The notes beneath the pieces were generated by a model. That model saw only the letters and a program-made list of their open reading frames with translations. It was not told the DNA's origin and ran no database searches. 28,642 nt of DNA from DAIDAN01 sp049303335 (GTDB taxonomy: Archaea > Aenigmatarchaeota > Aenigmatarchaeia > Aenigmatarchaeales > DAIDAN01): contig JBAQNA010000031.1 of the NCBI GenBank assembly GCA_049303335.1, positions 1 through 28,642 on the forward strand. Direction: 5' to 3'. Below, piece after piece: positions 15,831 through 22,054 of this stretch. The position numbers and the translations under genes were made by a program. Every line of letters starts with the position of its first letter. Positions within the stretch are counted from its first letter, which is position 1.

Positions 15831-16215
15831 TGAACAACACCAGAATTATTTTTTCAATTTCATTGAAAAGTTCTATAATCTCCCTTATTTTTTCAGATGG
15901 TTTTGGGGAGCCGTAAGACAAGGCTTCGCTTGATTTCTCCAAAGAAACCATTTTCTCCAGAACTTTCTGTTTATTTTTGAAGTTCGGCAGCTTCTCAGAA
16001 ACCTTTTCTGATTTGAACCATCTGTGGTTTAGCTGAAAACCTTCGTCAACAAGCTTTTTCCTGTGCAAATATGCGGAAAGCAATTCAACTATGGCGCGGG
16101 AAGCGTTAAGCCCGATGGTTCTTTGGGATTTTTCCAATCCCCTTATTTCAATCGCCCAGGAAAAGATATTATCCTTGTATTCCTGATATGCTTTTAGATG
16201 GTCTTCCTCTTTCAT
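15823..16215 (-). CDS. HEPN-like protein, putative toxin partner of MNT
   Basis: This 130-aa all-helical protein lies directly upstream of, and overlaps by eight bases, a nucleotidyltransferase gene, the classic HEPN/MNT pairing. Helical blocks are visible at about 5-28, 35-60 and 80-130. The C-terminal part contains SYGSPKPSEKIREIIELFNEI, similar to the last helices of HEPN proteins. A textbook RX4-6H RNase motif is not evident in the C-terminal helices; the nearest Arg/His pairs have other spacings. Catalytic activity is therefore uncertain, and it may instead be a substrate-binding partner. The ATG lies about 26 bases from a strong TATA box, so the message is probably leaderless. Confidence 0.65.
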   Translation of the reverse strand: MKEEDHLKAYQEYKDNIFSWAIEIRGLEKSQRTIGLNASRAIVELLSAYLHRKKLVDEGFQLNHRWFKSEKVSEKLPNFKNKQKVLEKMVSLEKSSEALSYGSPKPSEKIREIIELFNEIEKIILVLFNE

Positions 16216-16236
16216 GACAGCATGTTATGCAACCAT

Positions 16237-16289
16237 GTATATAAAGATTTTGTTACCTTGTTACATATATGACTTGGTATATAAAGATT
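16237..16289 (-). promoter_or_regulatory. Duplicated TATA promoter of the HEPN/MNT pair
   Basis: The 13-base sequence GTATATAAAGATT occurs at 16237-16249 and again at 16277-16289, exactly 40 bases apart, and resemblance continues for six more bases with two mismatches. On the minus strand each copy gives CTTTATATA, a strong TATA box. The proximal copy is about 26 bases from the HEPN ATG (leaderless start). The distal copy could be a second promoter or a second binding site for a regulator. Confidence 0.65.
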
Positions 16290-16337
16290 ATGTGATATGG
16301 TTATAGGCTTGATTTTGAATTGTGTTTTTGCCTCGCA

Positions 16338-16928
16338 TCAGATTGCAGAAAGAACCGAAAGCGCAATCCCCGTCATTATCGGAATCGTCAGGTTGTCGTC
16401 GGTTTTCAGCGGCAGCGACTCGACCGCCATGCCGACAAAAGCCGCAATAAACGCAAGTTGCGGGCTTATCAGATAGCATCCTGCAAAAGCCGCCGCAAAT
16501 CCCGCGAGCGTTCCCTCCCAGGTTTTTTTGCGGTTGTAAAATATCCTGTTCCTTCCGAAAATGCCGACCGCCGTGGAGAACGAGTCGCCGAGCGCGAGAA
16601 CCGTTATCGAAATCATTGCAATCGGCAGCGGAAACAAAAACAGCGAGACCGCGGAAGCGAGATAGAAATAGAACGCGCCGCGGTAGTTGCCGCCGCTTCT
16701 CTCGAATTTTTCAAAAACGGAGTGTATGGGCAATATGTTGGATTTGTCCGTATTGATTTTTTTTCCGTTCTCGTTTTTGTGTTCCGCCAGAATAAATATT
16801 GCAAAAGCGAGAACCAGGCTCGCCGCCCCGACGGGGAATTTTCCGAAAATGAAAGCCAGCGGGACTAGCATCGCTCCGGAAGCGTGCACAAACTGGCGGC
16901 GCAGCTCTTTTTTGATTGTGTCTTCCAT
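16338..16928 (-). CDS. Polyprenol/dolichol kinase-like membrane enzyme
   Basis: This 196-aa membrane protein of the SEC59/DGK1/phytol-kinase and CTP-phosphatidate superfamily has several hydrophobic segments. Family features are the N-terminal ELRRQFVHASG, the central LALGDSFSTAVGIFGRN, then KKTWEGTLAGF, and the late E-SLPLKTDDNLTIPI. Such enzymes transfer phosphate from CTP to an isoprenoid alcohol or, in related members, CMP to a lipid phosphate. A dolichol/polyprenol kinase role would feed N-glycosylation, which fits the sequon-rich surface protein nearby (inference). CDP-archaeol synthesis is an alternative. The ATG at 16928 is chosen because a TATA box lies about 29 bases upstream; the longer frame would overlap the divergent gene. 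Confidence 0.75.
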   Translation of the reverse strand: MEDTIKKELRRQFVHASGAMLVPLAFIFGKFPVGAASLVLAFAIFILAEHKNENGKKINTDKSNILPIHSVFEKFERSGGNYRGAFYFYLASAVSLFLFPLPIAMISITVLALGDSFSTAVGIFGRNRIFYNRKKTWEGTLAGFAAAFAGCYLISPQLAFIAAFVGMAVESLPLKTDDNLTIPIMTGIALSVLSAI

Positions 16929-16964
16929 AAAACCTTTATATCCAAATTCGGCTAATATATAGGT
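16929..16964. promoter_or_regulatory. Compact divergent promoter with two interleaved TATA boxes
   Basis: Only 36 bases separate the two divergent ATG codons. TTTATAT at 16935-16941 lies about 27 bases before the plus-strand ATG (16965). TATATATT on the minus strand (16954-16961) lies about 29 bases before the minus-strand ATG (16928). Each TATA box sits close to the other gene's start codon, so both messages should be leaderless and polymerase binding may be mutually exclusive. Confidence 0.7.
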
Positions 16965-17321
16965 ATGGGAAAACATTTTCTCTTTCTTTTGCTTATCGCA
17001 ACGGTTCTCGTTAGCGGATGCGTAAGTTACGGCGGACAAACTTCGCAGCAGCCTTCTGCCAATCAATCGCCTTCTTCTAACGCAGTAACAATCCAGAACT
17101 TCGCTTTTTCTCCGGCAACGCTTACGGTAAAAGCCGGAACAACAGTGACTTGGACAAATCAGGATTCCGCGACGCATACGGTTACTTCTGACAGCGGAGC
17201 TTTCGATTCGGGTCAGCTTTCAAACGGCGGCTCGTTCAGCCAGACTTTCAACACCGCGGGAACTTTTGACTACCGCTGCAACAACCATCCGTTAATGACA
17301 GCGAAAATAATCGTCGAGTAG
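16965..17321 (+). CDS. Cupredoxin (plastocyanin-like) lipoprotein
   Basis: This 118-aa blue-copper protein is predicted on the outer face of the membrane. A signal peptide ends in the lipobox LVSGC (Cys19), followed by a Gln/Ser/Pro-rich linker (20-40). The cupredoxin domain (about 41-118) has VTWTNQDSATHTV with copper ligand His71, and YRCNNHPLM with Cys105, His108 and Met111. This is the complete type-1 copper set in C-x2-H-x2-M spacing, as in amicyanin-like proteins. The likely role is electron transfer or copper handling; the redox partner is not visible in the window. It starts leaderless from the shared divergent promoter. Confidence 0.9.
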   Translation: MGKHFLFLLLIATVLVSGCVSYGGQTSQQPSANQSPSSNAVTIQNFAFSPATLTVKAGTTVTWTNQDSATHTVTSDSGAFDSGQLSNGGSFSQTFNTAGTFDYRCNNHPLMTAKIIVE

Positions 17322-17335
17322 AAATAAGATAGGCG

Positions 17336-17636
17336 GTGCAATTGGACAAGGTTCCTTTTAATGCGGAAAATATTGCAAGTTGTATTTGCCCGCGGTGCCC
17401 GGCGCAGATAAAAAGCGTGCTCGAAAAGCAAGGCCGAAAAAGAGAAAGAGATAATGGAAAAAAATCCGAAACCGAAAGACGTTCCGCAATTATATTGCTC
17501 GGGCGGAAAAGCCGCGGGCGAGGACCTTGACTTCGGGCAGATATGCGTCTGCGGCTCCTGCCTGATATGGGCGCAACATAAGCTCGCGAAGGGAAATCCC
17601 GCGTTTTATTTCTGCAGGGACGGGAAAGCGAAGTAA
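17336..17636 (+). pseudogene. DUF2769-like Cys-rich gene split by a frameshift
   Basis: Two frames together make one recognisable small Cys-rich protein. The first (from a GTG at 17336 or a TTG at 17342) gives NIASCICPRCPAQIKSVLEK. The second, open from 17412 to 17636, gives KAEKEKEIMEKNPKPK, then LYCSGGKA, ICVCGSC and FYFCRDGK. The combined pattern CxCPxCP ... LYC-GK ... CxCxxC ... FYFC-G is that of DUF2769 proteins. Reading changes frame near 17426-17432: skipping the C at 17429 joins LEK directly to KAEKEK. This may be a true inactivating mutation, a sequencing indel in an A-rich stretch, or programmed shifting. It follows the cupredoxin gene by 14 bases. Downstream-only translation from the ATG at 17454 would lose the first Cys pair. 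Confidence 0.7.
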
Positions 17637-17743
17637 GAAACAACAGAAAGATATAATTCATTGCAAGATTAATTAGTTTATAAGATTTACAAGCAATTAA
17701 GCACGATTTATTTTATTCTAAATCCTAAATTTGTATGGAATAA

Positions 17744-17842
17744 ATGGGTTATCGATTCAACTACACAGTAGACATAACCAACGGCTATGTCGTAATAGTA
17801 GTAGTAGCAGTCATCTATTTAAAGCTTTTTTCCTTCTCTTAA
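17744..17842 (+). CDS. Possible 32-aa single-helix membrane peptide
   Basis: An ATG-started frame of 32 codons encodes MGYRFNYTVDITNG and then a hydrophobic run VVIVVVAVIYLKLF, suitable for one membrane-spanning helix. Its TAA ends exactly one base before the stop of the convergent gene at 17843. A GGA lies a few bases ahead of the ATG and AT-rich TATA-like sequence is near 17680-17735. There is no homology evidence, and part of the hydrophobic run comes from a GTA triplet repeat (17790-17800), so this may be chance. Confidence 0.25.
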   Translation: MGYRFNYTVDITNGYVVIVVVAVIYLKLFSFS

Positions 17843-18904
17843 TCACGATTCGATTGGAACCATAATATCCAGTTTGAATGGCTTAAATTTCTTGCCTAAT
17901 TTTCTATAAGAATCAATTATTTCCTTTCCTTTGGTGTTAATGTATACACCAAAATCTCCATCCTGCACATAACCTATATCTTTGCTGCTTTCAAACATCT
18001 TAACTACGCCATATTGGCTTGCCGCAAAGTCCACAAGATTGCGAAATGTTTTTGAAATTTTCATTGTAGTGGAATTTATTAGTTCTTCTCCTTTGAAAAC
18101 CCAAAACACAGGATGTTTAATAACAGACATTGTATCTATAGGTTTCTTTTCAAGAGGCGTTATTTGAGGTAAATGTTTGTTCGATATCGGATATACAAGT
18201 AGATTATCTTCAAACTCAGGTAACGCAGGTCTTATATTATCAAAAATTAAAAGTTTGCGTTGTGATTCTAGTCTTTTGTCAAGCAAACCAAGCAACAAAT
18301 CCGCAGTGGATATAACAGGATTCGAGCAATCGCCGCTTGGAAAGACAAATCTTGAAAAACCGCCGTTCTCAAGTTCTTCCTGCGCCTCGCAAATATGCCC
18401 TCCATATGAATCTATATGAAATTCAATGGTCTTCGGACGTAAAAAAGGTGTTAATCTCCATGCACATATCGCGGGAAAACATTGTACAAGATGTTTCGAT
18501 ATCAACTCTTCATATGTTCTTGTAGGAGCAGCAAGCTTGATTTTCTGCTCTTTTGCCATTCTTCCATACACTTGGACCTCTCCTAACCTATTCTTGGAAA
18601 AAAGCGTGTAAAATACATGAACTTTATCTACATGTTTGGCTATCTCTTTAGAGAAAACATCCAATATATCATATTTCTCATTTAAAGCACTTAAGTCATT
18701 AACACAATAATATTGATAGTCAACATCTATGTTGAATTTTGCGAAAGCGTTCTTTATTGCAGTTTGATATTGTTTGTTGAAAGAATCATAATCCTTCACT
18801 TTTACTGCAATACCTAATACCGATTCGAAATGCCCAGTTCTTCCATCTCTTTTAGTGGTATCGCGCACAAAAATACGAGAATCAATCCCTATTATACTGC
18901 TCAT
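17843..18904 (-). CDS. Unknown protein, 353 aa, weakly DUF3800/RNase H-like
   Basis: I do not recognise this family with confidence. The protein opens with a short strand and acidic residue (SSIIGIDSR, Asp8). It has a mid-protein EFHIDSYGGH (Asp165) and a late VISTADLLLGLLDKRLE (Asp202). This layout loosely resembles DUF3800 proteins, which have an RNase H-like fold, an N-terminal Asp strand and a late 'AD.i.g' helix. There is no signal peptide or membrane segment. The gene is more AT-rich than the core genes. TTTTTAAG lies about 25 bases upstream of the ATG, suggesting a leaderless message. It stands alone between unrelated genes and close to toxin-antitoxin modules, so a mobile or defence role is possible but unproven. 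Confidence 0.65.
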   Translation of the reverse strand: MSSIIGIDSRIFVRDTTKRDGRTGHFESVLGIAVKVKDYDSFNKQYQTAIKNAFAKFNIDVDYQYYCVNDLSALNEKYDILDVFSKEIAKHVDKVHVFYTLFSKNRLGEVQVYGRMAKEQKIKLAAPTRTYEELISKHLVQCFPAICAWRLTPFLRPKTIEFHIDSYGGHICEAQEELENGGFSRFVFPSGDCSNPVISTADLLLGLLDKRLESQRKLLIFDNIRPALPEFEDNLLVYPISNKHLPQITPLEKKPIDTMSVIKHPVFWVFKGEELINSTTMKISKTFRNLVDFAASQYGVVKMFESSKDIGYVQDGDFGVYINTKGKEIIDSYRKLGKKFKPFKLDIMVPIES

Positions 18905-19078
18905 ATGATATGTTTTACAATATAACTTAAAAAGACGACGTATAAATAATTTATAATAATCAGAGAATGCTCGTGAACAGAAAAAAATATGTGTGTCAGA
19001 AATACCGAACCATCCTACTTATTTTTGCAGTTAAAATGTTTTTATAGAAGAAAAACTATACTGAATAATGGTGACTTT

Positions 19079-19297
19079 ATGTTCGAATTCATATCGCATT
19101 TCCTGATTTTCGGAAGGCCGCTGATAATGTACCTCGGAATCCTCGTGCTGGGCTCTTTCCTTTTCACTGCGTTCATTTCAGTATCGAACAGGCGCGGAAT
19201 AACGGTTATCCCTTTCAAATGGCACCCGCGAATGGCCGCTTTCTCCATCACGCTCGCGATAATCCACGGAACGCTGGGAGTGGCGCTGTATCTGTGA
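19079..19297 (+). CDS. Small two-helix membrane protein, 72 aa
   Basis: Two hydrophobic segments are visible: RPLIMYLGILVLGSFLFTAF (about 13-33) and MAAFSITLAIIHGTLGVALYL (about 51-71), joined by a basic loop NRRGITVIPFKWHPR. The paired His residues (in KWHPR and IIHGT) recall haem-coordinating small membrane proteins, but only two are present and this is not conclusive. The ATG at 19079 is chosen over an upstream ATG at 18989 because GGTGAC lies three bases ahead of it and the upstream extension is unlike a protein N-terminus. Function unknown. Confidence 0.7.
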   Translation: MFEFISHFLIFGRPLIMYLGILVLGSFLFTAFISVSNRRGITVIPFKWHPRMAAFSITLAIIHGTLGVALYL

Positions 19298-19324
19298 AGC
19301 GGAAAATATTGTATTATAATTTAG

Positions 19325-19355
19325 ACAATCGTTAACTTTAAATATATACGATTGT
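19325..19355 (+). promoter_or_regulatory. TATA box bracketed by an 8-bp inverted repeat (MNT/HEPN operator)
   Basis: ACAATCGT (19325-19332) and its reverse complement ACGATTGT (19348-19355) flank TTTAAATATA (19337-19346) symmetrically. The TATA box is about 26 bases before the ATG at 19366, so the message is probably leaderless. A dimeric regulator bound here would block TBP. The first gene product has a winged-helix domain and is the obvious candidate autorepressor (inference). Confidence 0.65.
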
Positions 19356-19365
19356 ATAAAATAAT

Positions 19366-20013
19366 ATGCAATTCAGAAACTTTGCGGAAAATCTGCTCGG
19401 CTCGAGAGCCAAGATAAAGGTGCTAAAATATCTCGCATCCGAGGAAACGATAACAAGCGAGCGCGAGATTGCAAGGCTCATAGGCATCTCTCCGGGAGCC
19501 GCAAACAAGACGCTCAAGGAATTCCAAAATCTTAATCTAATAAGCCCGATGAAAGTAGGCAATGCGACCGTGTGGCGGATGAATGAAAAAAGTTATGCAT
19601 ACAGTTATCTGACGGATTTTTTCAATAAATTAAAAAATAAAGAAACGCCTCTTTCTGATTTGATTGAAGATATTAAAAGAGGTCTTCAGAAGGTAAAGAT
19701 AACTCTGTCTGAAGACAGTAAAAAAGTGTCGTCACGATATCTGTCAGGGATAAAAAAAGTGATATTATTCGGCTCGGTAGCGGAAGGCAGGGAGCTTCCG
19801 GAAAGCGATATTGATTTGTTTATTCAGATGGAAAGCGAGAAAGACAGAATGAATGTAATATGGACTTTGGATAACGGCCTAAACATTACATGTCTCCGAA
19901 GATACGGCAACAAGCTTAATTCGCATATTTTTACATCTGTTGATATGAAAAACCCGAAACACAAAAAGTTTCTTGAAAATGTCATGAAAGGCATAAGGGT
20001 GATAGAAAGATGA
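19366..20013 (+). CDS. Winged-helix/nucleotidyltransferase fusion, antitoxin-like
   Basis: This 215-aa protein has two domains. Residues about 12-75 form a winged helix-turn-helix (ITSEREIARLIGISPGAANKTLKEF with a following wing ending TVWRMN). Residues about 125-200 form a minimal nucleotidyltransferase with GSVAEGRELPESDIDLFI: Gly136-Ser137 and metal ligands Asp148 and Asp150. The downstream HEPN gene starts in a 4-base overlap (ATGA). This order (MNT first) is the reverse of the pair at 15204-16215, and the two MNT proteins differ outside the core, so the modules are not a simple duplication. The winged helix suggests transcriptional self-control through the inverted repeat around its TATA box. 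Confidence 0.85.
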   Translation: MQFRNFAENLLGSRAKIKVLKYLASEETITSEREIARLIGISPGAANKTLKEFQNLNLISPMKVGNATVWRMNEKSYAYSYLTDFFNKLKNKETPLSDLIEDIKRGLQKVKITLSEDSKKVSSRYLSGIKKVILFGSVAEGRELPESDIDLFIQMESEKDRMNVIWTLDNGLNITCLRRYGNKLNSHIFTSVDMKNPKHKKFLENVMKGIRVIER

Positions 20014-20411
20014 AAACAAGGCAGGTTGACCGGTCGATAGCGGGGTTCTACTTGAAGAAAGCAGAAGAATGTAGAAATTCAATGAATCGCGCATTTGAAA
20101 GCCGTGAATGGAACGCGTGCGTGATAAACGCCATACATGCGGCAATATCTTCCGCGGATGCTTTTTGCGTAGCGCGGCTCGGAATGAGGAGTGCGGGTGA
20201 GAGGCACGAAGACGCGCTTGTTCTGTTCCAAGGCATCGCCCCCGAAAACGAAGACCTCAAAAGAAATGTAAGGCATTTGTCAGAGCTTCTTAACATTAAA
20301 ACCGATGCGGAATATGGAGAAAGACTTTTTTACGAAAAAGATGCGACAGCCGCAATCAAGCACGCGGAAAGGCTGTTTGATTTTGTGAAGGGAGAGATTC
20401 AGAAAATATAG
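20010..20411 (+). CDS. HEPN-domain protein, putative toxin partner
   Basis: This 133-aa helical protein matches the HEPN family. Features are the N-terminal helix YLKKAEECRNSMNRAFESRE, then NACVINAIHAAISSADAFC, a middle ARLGMRSAGERHEDAL, and the C-terminal EYGERLFYEKDATAAIKHAER. A possible R-x5-H (Arg60 to His66) lies in a mid-protein loop rather than at the usual catalytic helix, so RNase activity is uncertain. It overlaps the nucleotidyltransferase gene by four bases. A GGTGAT six bases before its ATG lies inside that gene's last codons, showing coupled translation. The pair is a MNT/HEPN toxin-antitoxin-like module. Confidence 0.82.
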   Translation: MKTRQVDRSIAGFYLKKAEECRNSMNRAFESREWNACVINAIHAAISSADAFCVARLGMRSAGERHEDALVLFQGIAPENEDLKRNVRHLSELLNIKTDAEYGERLFYEKDATAAIKHAERLFDFVKGEIQKI

Positions 20412-20470
20412 ATCTTCAGATTTTGCTGTTTTTAAATACTTTCCGAACGGGAAAGCATGAAACGATAAGT

Positions 20471-20479
20471 TGAAATACT
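20471..20479 (+). promoter_or_regulatory. Candidate TATA element of the SRP RNA gene
   Basis: TGAAATACT lies about 25 bases before the predicted 5' end (about 20500). A second, better TATA match (TTTAAATACTTT, about 20431-20442) would start transcription near 20461 and require 5' processing. Which is used cannot be told from sequence. Confidence 0.35.
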
Positions 20480-20499
20480 TCGCGCGCGAATCATTTTTC

Positions 20500-20809
20500 G
20501 GCAGGAGGATAGGTTGGGCCGGTAGGCGTGGCCTGTTGCCCGAAACCGTCTTTATGCGGGAACCGAAGCCGAGGGAAGCTGCCGGAAATTTGCAAAGTCT
20601 CAAAATCCGACCGAGTCGGCGCCGTGCGAAACGCGGCCCTGCGGGACAAGTTCCGCACTCTGGAGTTGGAGCAGTAATGAACCGGTTGAGGCCGGGAACG
20701 GTGCAGACCTAAGTTATTGTTTCGGCGTTCAGAACCAACGGGACGGAGAAGGATTGTGGGGTTCAACTTTGCAGGCTTCCGCGCCGCGACTTGAGGCGCT
20801 TCTCCTGCC
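20500..20809 (+). ncRNA. ffs: Signal recognition particle 7S RNA
   Basis: This RNA of about 310 nt is the scaffold of the archaeal SRP, binding SRP54 and SRP19 for co-translational targeting. The ends pair to form helix 1 (GGCAGGAG at 20500-20507 with CTCCTGCC at 20802-20809). The 5' Alu-type domain contains GCCCGAAACCG and GGGAACCGAAGCC. The SRP54-binding helix 8 is unmistakable at about 20678-20709: AACCGG, an asymmetric loop, a CCG stem capped by a GGAA tetraloop (20695-20698), CGG, then GTGCAGACC. This closely follows the eukaryal/archaeal consensus. The open frames running through this stretch are not genes. A T-run and hairpin follow the 3' end. Confidence 0.95.
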
Positions 20810-20837
20810 AATCTTTTTGCTTAGCAAAAAGCGTTGG
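20808..20837 (+). terminator. Hairpin and T-run just after the SRP RNA
   Basis: CTTTTTGC (20813-20820) and GCAAAAAG (20824-20831) form a perfect 8-bp stem with a three-base loop, extended by CCAA/TTGG. The T-run itself, directly after the SRP 3' end, is a typical archaeal termination signal; the palindrome may help define or protect the 3' end. Confidence 0.5.
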
Positions 20838-20908
20838 CGGAAAAAATAAACAATTTCGCGGTCTTTCTCGAATTCGCCTATTAAAAGTTTGGCTGCTCTT
20901 ACATTTGC

Positions 20909-22000
20909 ATGATTAGCCCTGCGTTTTTGTCAAATTTTGAAAAATATAACCCGACGATTCTTCTCGACAGACACGAAGACGCCTATAGCACGAGCCAGAT
21001 GATAAAAATAAACTCGGAATTATTGGGAAATAAATCTGAGAAATTGTATTCTTTTCCGGCGCTTGCAAACCAATGCGGCCGCGTATATCCTCAGGTTTTA
21101 TTCGATTCTGGAATGCCTTTGTACGAAGACAGAACAATCGCGGAACACAATGGCGCCAGCTTTGAAATGAAGTTTCCGTTTATTTTGCATTACGGGTGTG
21201 CGGTCAAATACGGCAATATGCGCACGGAACTAAATGGATGCGAAATCTGCGGCGATTTGCGCCCCAAATGCCTTTCCTGCGAATACGAATTCAAAAAAAG
21301 ATTCGGCAATAATCCCGAGCAGCATTTATACAATTGGAAATATCTGGAAAAAGAGGACATGAAGGCGCTCAAAACAAAACTTAAGGGGCGGAAATTAGCG
21401 GTGGATTTTGACCCGGACTGTCTAACGCAAAAAGCCGAAATTGAGATCGCCAAGGAATGCGGAAGAGCTGAAGGAACAATAAATAAATTTCAAGAAGAGT
21501 ATACAAATCCCTTTTATCACGGTTTTGGAAATGTGGTTTTGGAAGATTTGAAAAGCGTTCAGAATCTAAATATCGGCTCTCTCTTTATTGCAGAGGCTTT
21601 TTCAGAGTGCAGGATATCGGAGCCTGTGATTGAAGTCGGGCAGGACGTGTTATATTTTGCGGCTTCGAAATTTCTAAAACGGCTTCCGCACAAAACAAAA
21701 GCGTACATATTCGAAAACGGGGCTGACAGCTTTTCGGGGAGGAAGGAAGGAATAGCGGAGCGCAACATAGCAAAATATGCGCGCGCAGCCCTGGAAAACC
21801 TGAGCGTTAGCGAAATAGTGGAAATCAAATACGACTGGAGCAAAAAAGGCTTGAAGCATTTTCTTGAGGAAACCCTGCCTGAAGTCAGAGACGAAATCAA
21901 AAAGCAGAAATGCGAGGTGTTGGGAATAGGAAAAACTCACGCCGCGAAAGCGTTCATGGATCCGACCGAAATTGGCATTCTTTCTGGTTTGGACTTGTAG
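20909..22000 (+). CDS. Arginase-fold-like protein with Cys4 cluster, 363 aa
   Basis: No named family is certain. Two metal-binding patterns resemble the ureohydrolase/UPF0489 fold: ILLDRHEDAY (Asp20, His22, Asp24, like DxHxD) and AVDFDPDCL (Asp166, Asp168, Asp170, like DxDxxD). Between them lies an inserted CEICGDLRPKCLSCEYEF, a CxxC-x6-CxxC cluster (111, 114, 121, 124) likely to bind zinc. The second half (about 200-363) is mixed helix/strand without a recognised motif. There is no signal peptide, so the protein is cytoplasmic. ATTAAAAG lies about 26 bases before the ATG, suggesting a leaderless message. It could be a metallohydrolase acting on a guanidino or peptide substrate; this is inference from the metal motifs only. 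Confidence 0.7.
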   Translation: MISPAFLSNFEKYNPTILLDRHEDAYSTSQMIKINSELLGNKSEKLYSFPALANQCGRVYPQVLFDSGMPLYEDRTIAEHNGASFEMKFPFILHYGCAVKYGNMRTELNGCEICGDLRPKCLSCEYEFKKRFGNNPEQHLYNWKYLEKEDMKALKTKLKGRKLAVDFDPDCLTQKAEIEIAKECGRAEGTINKFQEEYTNPFYHGFGNVVLEDLKSVQNLNIGSLFIAEAFSECRISEPVIEVGQDVLYFAASKFLKRLPHKTKAYIFENGADSFSGRKEGIAERNIAKYARAALENLSVSEIVEIKYDWSKKGLKHFLEETLPEVRDEIKKQKCEVLGIGKTHAAKAFMDPTEIGILSGLDL

Positions 22001-22054
22001 CGCAGAAATTTCGCAGTCTTAAATATTTCGGGAAAGAACACTATACCGGTAAAA

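Noticed and set aside
15823..16215. Reading the HEPN-like protein as a proven RNase toxin
   Set aside because: No RX4-6H motif is visible in the expected helix, so only context supports the toxin label.
20470..20811. Open frames of 80-107 codons on both strands across the SRP RNA
   Set aside because: The segment is a structured RNA with a clear helix 1 and helix 8; the frames encode Arg/Pro-rich nonsense.
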